Source: Hungatella_A sp034142505
GTDB taxonomy: Bacteria > Bacillota > Clostridia > Lachnospirales > Lachnospiraceae
Reading direction: 5' to 3'
Length of the DNA: 64,000 bases
Assembly: GCA_034142505.1 (NCBI GenBank)
Contig: JAWZDV010000075.1
Coordinates: 62,001 to 126,000 of the forward strand
The position numbers and the translations under genes were made by a program. Positions 7,305-16,025 of the stretch are shown piece after piece. Numbering within the stretch: position 1 is the stretch's first letter; the number at the start of each line of letters is the position of its first letter. Below the pieces are notes generated by a model. It was given only the letters and a program-made list of their open reading frames with translations. It had not been told where the DNA came from and made no database searches.

Positions 7305-8666
7305 ATGAATGTGGTTTATCTTCACACCCATGATTCAGGAAGAGTGCTAAGCCCATATGGGTATCAGGTGCCGACTCCGAATCTGGAAGCATTTGCAAAG
7401 GATGCGGCGGTGTTTCGCAACTGTTTCTGTGCCGGGCCTACCTGTTCGCCGAGCCGGGCGTCCATGCTGACGGGGACATACCCACATCAGAATGGGATGC
7501 TGGGACTGGCGCAGAGAGGATTTCATCTGGACTATGAAAAACATCTGGTGCGGTATTTAAACCGGCATGATTATCACACGGTTCTGTGCGGAATCCAGCA
7601 TGAGGCCGGATGGTATCTGGACGAAGGCGGCGGAGCTCTCATTGGATATCAGGAGGAATTGACGGAGGATAACAGCGGTTACCGCCAGGAAGACCTGGTA
7701 GACTGGGATATAAATAATGCGAAAAAGGTCTGTGAATGGCTGGAGCAGGATTCCGGTGAGAAACCGTTCTTTTTGTCCTACGGCATGTATGCCACTCACC
7801 GGAGATACCCGGATACGGTTGCGGAGAACATTCACAAAGAGTTTGTACTGCCGCCGCCGCCGGTCCCTGACAGTCCGGAAACGAGAGAAGATTTTGCTAG
7901 ATATATGACAAGTCTTCAGAAGGCAGACGCGTGTGTGGGTATGATCCTGGATACCTTAAAGCGGCTGGGTCGGATGGAGGACACCATCATTTTCTTCACC
8001 ACGGATCACGGTCTGGCAAACCCCTTCTGCAAATGTACGCTGTTTGACAGCGGAATCGGCGTGGCTTTCCTGATCAGGGTGCCGGGTTCAGAGGCAAACG
8101 GAACCGTCATAGACGGACTAGTCTCCCATGTGGATGTGTTCCCGACGCTGTGCGATTTGCTTAAGCTGGAAAAACCGAATTATCTGGAGGGAGTATCTCT
8201 TGCGCCGATGCTGGAGGATGGAAAACGAAAGGTGCGGGATGAGATCTTTGCGGAAGTGAATTTCCACACGTCCTACGAGCCCATCCGTTGTGTGCGGACA
8301 GAGCGGTATAAATACATCCGGTATTATGACAAAGATTATTTAAAAATCAACCGGTCCAATATTGATGAATCGCTGACGAAAGCCTATCTGACGGAGCATG
8401 GGCTGGAGCAGCAGATGAAGTATGAAGAAAGTCTCTATGATCTGCTTTATGATACGGGAGAGCGGAACAATCTGGCAGGGAATCCGGATTATCAGGAGAT
8501 TAAAAATCAGCTGGCAGCCCGTCTGGAAGCCCATTTGGAGCAGACCGACGATCCGATCCGCCATGGGGCGATCCCTGTGCAGAGCGGCTGGAAGGTCAAT
8601 AAAGTGGAGTGTGAGACGGCCAGTTCCAAAAACCCGGAAGATTATGTCAGCCTGGGGAATGGCTGA
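7305..8666 (+). CDS. Cys-type sulfatase, cytoplasmic
   Basis: 453 residues of the alkaline-phosphatase-fold sulfatase family. The activation motif is C47-S-P-S-R, where Cys would be converted to formylglycine by a radical-SAM maturase (none in this window). Metal-binding signs are an N-terminal HTHDSGR (Asp10) and FFTTDHG near residue 230. The protein starts directly at the first strand (MNVVYLH) with no signal peptide, so it should act inside the cell. It opens an operon that alternates sulfatases with mannose-family PTS components, suggesting its substrate is a sulfated sugar phosphate delivered by the PTS. The exact sulfate position is unknown. RBS AGGAGAG lies before 7305. Confidence 0.9.
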   Translation: MNVVYLHTHDSGRVLSPYGYQVPTPNLEAFAKDAAVFRNCFCAGPTCSPSRASMLTGTYPHQNGMLGLAQRGFHLDYEKHLVRYLNRHDYHTVLCGIQHEAGWYLDEGGGALIGYQEELTEDNSGYRQEDLVDWDINNAKKVCEWLEQDSGEKPFFLSYGMYATHRRYPDTVAENIHKEFVLPPPPVPDSPETREDFARYMTSLQKADACVGMILDTLKRLGRMEDTIIFFTTDHGLANPFCKCTLFDSGIGVAFLIRVPGSEANGTVIDGLVSHVDVFPTLCDLLKLEKPNYLEGVSLAPMLEDGKRKVRDEIFAEVNFHTSYEPIRCVRTERYKYIRYYDKDYLKINRSNIDESLTKAYLTEHGLEQQMKYEESLYDLLYDTGERNNLAGNPDYQEIKNQLAARLEAHLEQTDDPIRHGAIPVQSGWKVNKVECETASSKNPEDYVSLGNG

Positions 8667-8724
8667 GGAAGCGGTTAAAAGCGGTAGAAAAATGGTAGAA
8701 AAAAATGGCCGACAAGGAGGAAGT

Positions 8725-9150
8725 ATGACAGGAATTATTGTAACAGGGCATGGAAGCTATGCCACAGGAATTACCAGTGGGTTAAAACTGCTGGCAGGGG
8801 AGCCGGAGCATTATCAGGCGGTGGATTTCCTGCCGGAGGATTCCACGGACAGTCTGGAAGAGAAGCTGCGGGAGGCCATCAGGAAGCTGGAAGAGTGTGA
8901 TAAAATCCTGATTCTGGCTGATCTGGTGGGAGGATCACCCTTCAATGTGTCACTCCGGCTGAAACTGTCGGGAGAATGGGATATGGAGGTCATCGGAGGC
9001 TGCAATCTGCCGGTGGTGCTGGATTCCTATATGGCAAGAATTATGGAGGAAGATGTGAACAAGCTGGCGGCATCCTCGGCACAGGTAGGCAGAGACCAGC
9101 TGGTCCACTACATTCCGCAGGAGTCAGACGATGACGACTACGAGGAATAA
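8725..9150 (+). CDS. PTS EIIA component, mannose/sorbose/GalNAc family
   Basis: 141 residues. GHGSYATGI holds the phosphorylated His (His9), and ILADLVGGSPFN is the family hallmark loop. EIIA takes phosphate from HPr and passes it to EIIB in the cytoplasm. The start at 8725 follows AAGGAGGAAGT; the frame is open further upstream but that region is inside the sulfatase gene. The acidic tail (DDDDYEE) is unremarkable. The cognate EIIC, EIID and EIIB genes follow, split by a second sulfatase and a hydrolase-like gene. Confidence 0.92.
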   Translation: MTGIIVTGHGSYATGITSGLKLLAGEPEHYQAVDFLPEDSTDSLEEKLREAIRKLEECDKILILADLVGGSPFNVSLRLKLSGEWDMEVIGGCNLPVVLDSYMARIMEEDVNKLAASSAQVGRDQLVHYIPQESDDDDYEE

Positions 9151-9226
9151 GCAGGTTGTAATGCGGGGAGAGATCCCCGATAAAGCAGCAAATACAAACA
9201 CTATACAAAGGTAGGAGGAAAATGGT

Positions 9227-10033
9227 ATGAGTTTTTTTCAAGCATTACTGATTGGCCTGTTTGCTTATCTGGGAAGTAAGCGGACACCTTGGTTCTTCGG
9301 TGTTACAGGCGGATGGAACATGATTGGACGGCCGCTGGTAGCGGGACTGATTGTTGGTATTATTCTGGGGGATGTCCGGGGCGGCGTGATCGCGGGCGCC
9401 ATGGTACAAGCATTATTTATCGGACAGATCACACCGGGCGGCGCAATGCCGGCGGATGTCAACTGGGCGGCATATATCGGAATTCCGCTGGCTCTGGCTG
9501 CAGGCGGTACGGGTGAGCAGGCAGTAGCCCTTGCAGTTCCGTTAAGCATGCTGGGCCTTGGCCTGTTCAACTTCATCATGACGATCAATGCCTATTTCCC
9601 GCATATGGGTGACAAGGCGGCGGAAAAGGGCGACGGAAGCGGAATCCACAAAGCAACCTATCTGGCGGCAGTTCCAAGCTTTATCCTGCGCGCCGGTTCC
9701 GCTATGATTATCTGCTATCTTGGAACACCGGTAGCCGAGGCATTGTTAAACAACATGCCGGAGATCGTGCTCCACTTCTTTGAAGTAGCCGGTAAATTAC
9801 TTCCGGCCATCGGATTTGCCATGTTGTTAAAACAGTCCTTATCCAAGTCCTGGATGATCGTTCTGTTCCTGATGGGCTGGATTTTAATCGGTTCCACGTC
9901 CATGTCCGTGACAGCGCTGGCTATCTTCGCGACAGCCATAGCCTTTATCTTTGTTATGGCACAGGGCAACCAGGAAGCAGCTGCAGCCGTGCAGCCAGCA
10001 AGCGTAGAGGAGGATGACTGCTATGAAGAATAA
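9227..10033 (+). CDS. PTS EIIC component, mannose family
   Basis: 268-residue polytopic membrane protein; motifs GLFAYLGSKRTPWFFG, GGVIAGAMVQALFIGQITPGG and MPADVNWAAYIG are typical of ManY/AgaW-type EIIC. It forms the sugar channel with EIID. RBS GGAGGAAAATGGT precedes ATG 9227. The end overlaps the EIID start by 11 bases, indicating coupled translation. Confidence 0.92.
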   Translation: MSFFQALLIGLFAYLGSKRTPWFFGVTGGWNMIGRPLVAGLIVGIILGDVRGGVIAGAMVQALFIGQITPGGAMPADVNWAAYIGIPLALAAGGTGEQAVALAVPLSMLGLGLFNFIMTINAYFPHMGDKAAEKGDGSGIHKATYLAAVPSFILRAGSAMIICYLGTPVAEALLNNMPEIVLHFFEVAGKLLPAIGFAMLLKQSLSKSWMIVLFLMGWILIGSTSMSVTALAIFATAIAFIFVMAQGNQEAAAAVQPASVEEDDCYEE

Positions 10034-10859
10034 AGCACAGGGACAGTTACTGAGCCGCAAAGATATTGACAAGGCGGCATGGTCGTACATATTCTTTGCC
10101 CAGGCCACCCAGAACTTTGAGCGTATGATGGGTCTGGCGTTCTGCCACGTGGTAGAACCAATCTTAAAGAAGCTTTACAAAAATGATGACGAAGAGTACA
10201 AGCGCGCGTTAAAACGCCACATGCAGTTTTATAACACCGAGCCGCAGTTAGGCGCATTGATTCCGGGTATCACCATCGCTATGGAGGAAGCGCGGGCTTC
10301 CGGTGAAGAAGTCAGTGAAGAACTGATTGTCAACACCAAGAACGCCCTGATGGGACCATTTGCAGGAATCGGTGATTCTATGCTGATCGGAACCTTCAGC
10401 CCGATTTTACTGAGTATTGCCATGAGTATGTGTATCAACGACGGCAACCCGGTAGGTCCGATTTTCTTCTGTGTGACCTGGCTGGTATCCATCGTGGCGC
10501 TTCAGTGGTTCCTGTTCCACAAAGGTTACAGCATGGGGATCGATGCCGCCAACACGTTCTTTAAGAACAAGGCGCTGACCAACAAGATCACCACCGGCTT
10601 AACCATGATGGGTCTGATTGTAATCGGCGGTGTGGCCTCCACTACGGTCAAAGCCAGCGTGGTTTACAAGTTCGTCAGCGGCGATATGACGATCTCTTTG
10701 CAGGAACAGATTTTTGACAAGATCATGCCGGCTCTTCTTCCTCTGGCCGCCACTCTGGCAGTGTGGTATCTGATGGACAAGAAGAAATGGAACGCCAACA
10801 AGATCATCCTGGCCATTGTGGTATTTGCGGCCATTATGGTAGCACTTGGTATTATGTAA
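10023..10859 (+). CDS. PTS EIID component, mannose family
   Basis: 278 residues. The sequence QNFERMMGLAFCHVVEPIL, followed by HMQFYNTEPQLGALIPGI and MGPFAGIGDSMLIGTFSPI, is the classic ManZ/AgaD signature; the C-terminal third has hydrophobic segments and ends with two transmembrane stretches. An ATG at 10014 lies directly on the AGAGGAGG ribosome site (10006-10013), so the ATG at 10023 is preferred. It partners with the overlapping EIIC gene. Confidence 0.92.
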   Translation: MKNKAQGQLLSRKDIDKAAWSYIFFAQATQNFERMMGLAFCHVVEPILKKLYKNDDEEYKRALKRHMQFYNTEPQLGALIPGITIAMEEARASGEEVSEELIVNTKNALMGPFAGIGDSMLIGTFSPILLSIAMSMCINDGNPVGPIFFCVTWLVSIVALQWFLFHKGYSMGIDAANTFFKNKALTNKITTGLTMMGLIVIGGVASTTVKASVVYKFVSGDMTISLQEQIFDKIMPALLPLAATLAVWYLMDKKKWNANKIILAIVVFAAIMVALGIM

Positions 10860-10865
10860 ACTAAT

Positions 10866-12248
10866 ATGAAAGATATCTTACTGATTATGTCGGACCAGCA
10901 TGGGATGGCATACACACAGATGGAGGACGGGAGAATCCGCACGCCGCATATGAAGAAAATCGCGGAGGAAGGACTCTCCTTCTCCCACTGTTACTGCAAT
11001 GCTCCTTTATGTGTCCCGTCCCGGATGTCCTTTTTAAGCGGGAAAATGCCGGGAGAATTACAGATCTTTAATAATGACACCACACTGCCCATCGATATGC
11101 CGACGATTGCCCATGCCATGGGAATCCGCGGGTACCATACGGTGCTGGCGGGGCGGATGCATTTTAAAGGGGACGATCAGAAGCATGGATTTGATGAGCG
11201 GCTGGCTGGAGATATTACCTCCCAGTACTGGGGGACCGGGGGAAAGCAGCGGACGGATTTTGGCGCTTACACCGGGACCAGCAACCGGAAGCACTGCTTA
11301 GACGCGGTGGGCGGCGGGTATTCGCCGGTGATGGCTTACGATGAGGCGGTGTTTCAGGCGGCGATGGAGTGCCTGGAAGCCGGGCATGAGGAACCGCTGT
11401 TTCTGGTAGTGGGTTTCTATGGGCCTCATTTTCCATTTGCCTGTGAACCGTCCCTGTACCGGTATTACAAAGAACTGCTGGGAGAGGAAGAATTGACGGT
11501 GCTGGACTGTGAGGATGAATACCGGGAGTACCGACAGACATTTACCTTGGAAAAGGCGAGGAACTGTAAGGCCGCCTACTGCGGACAGGTGGAGACTCTG
11601 GACGGGTATGTGGGACGGCTGTATGACAAGTTCCGGCAGAGGAACGGAGAGCAGTTATTTTTCTATGTTTCCGACCATGGGGAGCAGCTGGGGAAGCATG
11701 GAATATTCGGCAAGCAGACGCTGTATGAGGAATCTGTGCGGGTGCCGCTTCTTATCGCAGGTACGGGTGTGGGGCCCGGCGTGCGTGAGGAACAGGTGAG
11801 TCTTCTCGATTTGTCGAAGACCATATTGGCACAGGCCGGGGCGGATGGCAGCTGGCATTGGGGCTGCGCCATTTCCCTGGAAGAATCGGAAGACGTGCGG
11901 CCACCGGTTGTGATTCAGCAGATGCTTGACCTTGGGGGAGAATTGGCGCTGGCGGAGGCGGTCATCCGCGTTCCGTACAAGGCCGTAAAGATTGGTGATA
12001 CCGTCCGGGTATACCGGCTGGAGAAAAATGGCGGCGAAAAGCTGTGTGCTTTGGAAGAAGGCCAGGAGTTTTTGAAAGAAGTGATGTCCTGTTTTACGGG
12101 GGAAAATACGGTCAGGAACATCATCACGAGAGAACAGGAATTGAGACAACAGCATGACATATTAAAACAATGGGGAAAGGCGAAGAAACCGCCGGAGCCC
12201 GCCCGTATGCCGATCCCGGAATGCGCGCGGGAGATGCCCATGGAATAA
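10866..12248 (+). CDS. Second Cys-type sulfatase, cytoplasmic
   Basis: 460 residues. N-terminal ILLIMSDQHG supplies metal-binding Asp10; the formylglycine motif is C49-V-P-S-R; YVSDHGEQLGKHGIFGK near 255-275 completes the metal site. No signal peptide is present, so like the first sulfatase it should be intracellular and requires an anaerobic sulfatase maturase encoded elsewhere. It differs clearly in sequence from the first sulfatase, so the two probably remove sulfates from different positions or sugars. It starts 6 bases after EIID and is followed 13 bases later by the PHP-like gene. The RBS before 10866 is weak, suggesting coupling. Confidence 0.9.
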   Translation: MKDILLIMSDQHGMAYTQMEDGRIRTPHMKKIAEEGLSFSHCYCNAPLCVPSRMSFLSGKMPGELQIFNNDTTLPIDMPTIAHAMGIRGYHTVLAGRMHFKGDDQKHGFDERLAGDITSQYWGTGGKQRTDFGAYTGTSNRKHCLDAVGGGYSPVMAYDEAVFQAAMECLEAGHEEPLFLVVGFYGPHFPFACEPSLYRYYKELLGEEELTVLDCEDEYREYRQTFTLEKARNCKAAYCGQVETLDGYVGRLYDKFRQRNGEQLFFYVSDHGEQLGKHGIFGKQTLYEESVRVPLLIAGTGVGPGVREEQVSLLDLSKTILAQAGADGSWHWGCAISLEESEDVRPPVVIQQMLDLGGELALAEAVIRVPYKAVKIGDTVRVYRLEKNGGEKLCALEEGQEFLKEVMSCFTGENTVRNIITREQELRQQHDILKQWGKAKKPPEPARMPIPECAREMPME

Positions 12249-12261
12249 GGGGAGCAGACAC

Positions 12262-13806
12262 ATGAACTATAAGAAACTTTGGACGGATATGCACAGCAAC
12301 CTGCATCACGAGCAGATCGAAGAACTGCCCATGTGGTTTGGGCAGATCAGGAAAATGATGGATTTCTGGCCCATTGCCTACTATCCGTTTTACATGAGGC
12401 CCACTGAGTGGGGATTAAAGGTAGAGGACCGCTATGAGGATGAACTGGTTCAAAAAGACTGGGAGATCATCCGGGAGTTTACAAAGAAGATCAATGAAGA
12501 GGGATATCCTATGTTCATGGGGTACGAATGGCAGGGCGCCGGACTTGACGGGGACCACAACGTATTCTTCCTTGGCAATGAGGAGGACCAGAAGCACCCC
12601 ATGCGTTATCAGGAACTGGCGGCGGCTTACCGCGATGTGGCAGCCATCGGCATTCCCCATCATGTAGCCTACAATCTGGGGTCCCGTGGGAAAAACTGGG
12701 AGACCCATGACGAGAAATTCTCCCCATTTGCGGAAATTTACTCTTCCCACGGCAGCAGTGAAAATGACGACGGACCGCTGACCATGAACCGCCATATCCA
12801 TATGGGGCCAAGAACTGGTGAGACCGCTTATGAGGTGGGCTTAAACCATGGATATAAAGTGGGCATCATCGCGGCGGGAGATAATCACGGTGTGCCCGGA
12901 GTATTTGAACATGGCAGCATGTGTGTGCTGGCGGCGGACAATACGAAGGAGGCCATCTGGGATGCCATGGTGAACCGGAGAACCTACGGGGTGTCACAGA
13001 GCAGAATCGAGGTTGATTTTGCTGTCAACGATACCTGCATGGGCGGCGAAGTGGAGGTAACTGACGAGGCGGAGCTTCAGTTTCATGTGAAAGGGACTTC
13101 CGCGGTAGACCGGATTGAGATTCTGAAGGACAATATTCTGGAGGAGATGGTGATTCATTCCGGAACCTGGGAGAGAAAGCCCCAGGAAGGTGTGATCCGG
13201 TTCAAATTCCGGGTAGAATTCGGCTGGGGACCTGACACCAGAGTGTATCAGGATATGATCATCCGCAACTGGAGCGGCAGACTGACCACAGAGGGAAAAC
13301 TCTTAAGCGTGGAAAAATGCTGGAATAACTACGGACAGGATTTGACCTACGTGGATGAGAACAGCTGTGAGTTTGAGATGACTACTTACCAGTCCACCGC
13401 CACCGGCAAATGGATGGGACCGAGCAATGTGACGACGGAGGGCTTTATCTTTGAGGTGGAAGCCGATGTGGACAGCACCATTCATTTATGGGTGGACGGA
13501 ACCGATTATCCGATGAAGGTCCGCGACATGCTGAAGAGTTCCAAAGTAACCGCGTTGTGGGATGAGGTAAAGCAGCTGACAAAAGACCGTCACGGCGACG
13601 TGGAGCATTACCGGGATGACCCGTGGTGGCACAATGCATATAAGTTTAAAGTCAGCAAGGCTTCCCCGGAGGATTCCTATGTGGTAGACTTTAAGAAGAA
13701 ACTGAATGTGGAGGAATCCTGCAATTTCCGTCTGCGGGTATGGCAGAAAAACGGGGATGTGGCATGGACCTCACCCATCTTTATCACGAAAAATAGGGGG
13801 AATTGA
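12262..13806 (+). CDS. PHP/DUF3604-like metal-dependent hydrolase
   Basis: 514 residues with no signal peptide. Residues 1-260 show scattered His/Asp/Glu clusters typical of a PHP-type metal site: TDMHSNLHH (His11, His15, His16), GYEW, GDHNVFF, GIPHHVAYN, EIYSSHGS and AAGDNHGVPG. The second half (about 270-510) looks beta-rich, with no known motif. Related DUF3604/PHP proteins are poorly characterised. Its place between a sulfatase and EIIB, one base before the EIIB start, argues for a role in processing the imported sulfated sugar, for example hydrolysis of a glycosidic, ester or phosphate linkage; this is inference. Confidence 0.6.
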   Translation: MNYKKLWTDMHSNLHHEQIEELPMWFGQIRKMMDFWPIAYYPFYMRPTEWGLKVEDRYEDELVQKDWEIIREFTKKINEEGYPMFMGYEWQGAGLDGDHNVFFLGNEEDQKHPMRYQELAAAYRDVAAIGIPHHVAYNLGSRGKNWETHDEKFSPFAEIYSSHGSSENDDGPLTMNRHIHMGPRTGETAYEVGLNHGYKVGIIAAGDNHGVPGVFEHGSMCVLAADNTKEAIWDAMVNRRTYGVSQSRIEVDFAVNDTCMGGEVEVTDEAELQFHVKGTSAVDRIEILKDNILEEMVIHSGTWERKPQEGVIRFKFRVEFGWGPDTRVYQDMIIRNWSGRLTTEGKLLSVEKCWNNYGQDLTYVDENSCEFEMTTYQSTATGKWMGPSNVTTEGFIFEVEADVDSTIHLWVDGTDYPMKVRDMLKSSKVTALWDEVKQLTKDRHGDVEHYRDDPWWHNAYKFKVSKASPEDSYVVDFKKKLNVEESCNFRLRVWQKNGDVAWTSPIFITKNRGN

Positions 13807-13807
13807 C

Positions 13808-14296
13808 ATGGCAATTGTAAATATCCGAATTGATGACCGTTTAATCCACGGACAGGTGGCTGCCGTGTGGAGTCTGGTGACAAAAGCCAACCGTATCATG
13901 GTGGTGGATGACCTGGTTGTAAAAGATGTGGTCAATAAAGAGGCTCTGAAAATGGCCTGCCCGCAGCAGTGCAAGCTGTCCATTCTCACCGTGGAGAAAG
14001 CGGCTGAGAACTTAAAAGCCGGTAAATACGACGAGGAGCGCGTCTTCATCGTAGCCAAGAATCCAAAGACCATCCGCGGCCTTTTAGACCACGGCTTCGC
14101 TATGGAGGCAGTCAATGTGGGAAATATGGGCGGCAAGCAGAATACCAAAATGCTGAAAAAAGCAGTCAGCGTCAGCCAGGAAGATATCGAGAATTTCCTA
14201 TATCTGGCCGACCACGGAGTCAAAGTGACGGCCCAGATGGTACCGACGGACGAGGCGTTGGATTTTATCGAATTGATTAAAAAAGCTGAAGCATAA
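13808..14296 (+). CDS. PTS EIIB component, mannose family
   Basis: 162 residues; IRIDDRLIHGQVAAVW carries the phosphorylated His14 and is diagnostic of mannose-type EIIB. ATG 13808 lies two bases after the preceding stop with GGGGGAA upstream. It completes a full EIIA/B/C/D set in this operon, with EIIB unusually placed last, 2.9 kb after EIID, behind the sulfatase and hydrolase genes. Confidence 0.93.
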   Translation: MAIVNIRIDDRLIHGQVAAVWSLVTKANRIMVVDDLVVKDVVNKEALKMACPQQCKLSILTVEKAAENLKAGKYDEERVFIVAKNPKTIRGLLDHGFAMEAVNVGNMGGKQNTKMLKKAVSVSQEDIENFLYLADHGVKVTAQMVPTDEALDFIELIKKAEA

Positions 14297-14323
14297 TTGG
14301 ATAGGAATCAGCGGAAGCATTTA

Positions 14324-14367
14324 GAAAGGGAAAAGGGAGAGACATCTAGATCTCCCTTTTCCCTTTC
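14324..14367 (+). terminator. Intrinsic terminator of the PTS/sulfatase operon
   Basis: A 17-bp perfect stem, GAAAGGG-AAAAGGGAGA (14324-14340) with its complement at 14351-14367 and a 10-base loop, followed by ATTGTGTCTTT. It also lies 3' of the flagellin gene on the other strand. Confidence 0.8.
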
Positions 14368-14411
14368 ATTGTGTCTTTAGCCATTTGAGCGCTCAAGGCA
14401 TGAAATAAAAC

Positions 14412-15892
14412 TTATGACTGCAGCAGTTTCAGAATATTCTGAGGCGTGGCGTTTGCCTGAGCCAGCATGGACTGGGCGGCCTGAAGCAGAATATTGTTCT
14501 TGGTATGCAAGGTAATCTCATCTGCCATGTCGGTATCACGAATACGGCTTTCTGCGGCCGTAAGGTTTTCTTTCGTCACAGCCTGGGCATTGTAGGCGTG
14601 TTCCAGTCTGCTCTCATAAGACCCCATCCGGCCGCGTTCTTCACTGATGAGATTGATGGTTCTTTTCAAAGTGTCAAGCGCGATACTCGCCCGCTCCTGG
14701 TTGCTTACATTAACTTCCAGCAGGCCCATCTCCCAGGTATCGATATTGGGAAGGTCGATATCCATGATTTCGGAGGCGGAAGCGCCGATCTGCAAATGGA
14801 TACCGCCGTATATCTCCTGAGCGTATGTCAATACCCCGGGGGGGGGGTATCTGGGTCGGGTATGAATTTTTCTATGAGTTCAAATTTTCCACCTCTGGGA
14901 TTCGTATTATAATTAATATTAAAATCTGCAAGATCCCAATTTTGCCATCCATTGTGGTTGGGTGCGCCAGCAGGAGGGGGTTCTGTACTTCTTGTATCAT
15001 AAATTCTGAGCTTTCCACCCTCTGCCTTAAAAACAGTATAATGATTATTGGGCTTTCCGTTCTGTGTGGCGTCCACAATAGCCTTTGTTACTTCCTCAGC
15101 TTTTGTAAGCCCCTTGATATCAACCATGTAGGTATAATCTCCGTTGCTTTCAATCACTCTGCTGCCAGCTCCATCGTTAACAAATTGAACACCGTAATAA
15201 CGGGGGCAGGTGAAGCAGGTAGTCTTAAAACCAACGCCAACCAGATCAGCAATATTCGCGCCGGAGGAAGCATCATCAATAGCGCTGAAATCCAATGTAG
15301 CGGAAGCATGTGTTATCTCATGTTTTGTGCCATCCTGATAAGTCTCTTCCGTCTTGTAGGTACCATCCAAACGTCCGGAAGGAGAGTCATTCGTCAACCA
15401 GGAGGGAAAGTAGGAGGAGCCGGGGGTACCGATATAAGTATGGGTCTCGGTGGTTTTATGTACGCGAAAACCTTGCAGTACAGGGATACCGTTAAACTCA
15501 GTATGGGCGGCAATGCGGTCCAGTTCCGAGAGAAGAGCGTCAACCTCCTCCTGCATACACTCCCGGTCGGAATTCGTATAAGTTCCATTGGCAGAAGCGA
15601 TACTCAGCTGGTAAGAGCGCTGGAGCATGGAATGGATCTCCTGCATAGCGCCTTCGGCAGTGTGTATCAGGCCAACTCCATCCAGAATATTGCGTTCCGC
15701 CTGGTCAAGTCCTTTGATGCGGGCCCGCATACCTTCGGAGATTGCCAGCCCTGCGGCGTCATCTCCCGCACGGTTGATCTTATAGCCGGAAGAAAGCCGC
15801 TCTAAATTTTTGTTTAATGCTTTTTTGTTTTTATTTGTATTTCTGAAAGAGTTGATTGCAGAAATATTATGCTGAATAATAATTGGTATCAC
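14412..15892 (-). pseudogene. Flagellin, split by a frameshift at a poly-C tract
   Basis: The 5' part (14828-15892) encodes a normal flagellin N-terminus: IQHNISAINSFRNTNKNKKA, LSSGYKINRAGDDAAGLAIS and a D1 helix region, then a variable middle ending PDPDTPPPGY and a stop. The 3' part (14412-14831), in another frame, encodes the C-terminal domain (LQIGASASEIMDIDL, ESRIRDTDMADEI, SMLAQANATPQNILKLLQS). The frames meet at C10 on the coding strand (14838-14847); one extra C or two fewer would join them into a protein of about 490 residues. The start is also odd: the expected ATG after the AGGCGGTGAT ribosome site is missing, leaving GTG within the site or a non-standard ATT. It may be phase-variable, decayed, or an assembly error. 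No other flagellar gene is in the window. Confidence 0.85.
14838..14847. repeat. Homopolymer G10 (C10 on flagellin coding strand)
   Basis: CCCC at 14834-14837 is followed by ten G residues. It sits exactly where the flagellin frame is lost. Tracts of this length are slippage hotspots in replication and also a common sequencing-error site. Confidence 0.9.
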
Positions 15893-15939
15893 CGCCTTTT
15901 ATTATTAATGTTTCGAATATAAATATAACAGTACTATTT

Positions 15940-15966
15940 ATATCGGCAGCTGCATTAAAAAATATA
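15940..15966 (-). promoter_or_regulatory. Sigma-28 (SigD/FliA) type promoter of flagellin
   Basis: Minus-strand GCCGATAT (15940-15947) matches the Bacillus SigD -10 element exactly. Fifteen bases upstream is TATA, a weak match to the -35 TAAA. Distance to the flagellin start is about 50 bases. Confidence 0.65.
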
Positions 15967-16025
15967 AGCGGGTATCTTTATTTCTGACTATTTTATGAGA
16001 GAATGATCATGCGCAGCAGCAGTTC

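Noticed and set aside
8422..8724. N-terminal extension of the EIIA frame
   Set aside because: Overlaps the sulfatase gene in another frame; EIIA proteins begin at the MTGIIVTGHG strand at 8725.
14825..15805. 326-codon plus-strand frame antisense to flagellin
   Set aside because: Shadow frame; the minus strand carries clear flagellin domains, a sigma-28 promoter and a ribosome site.
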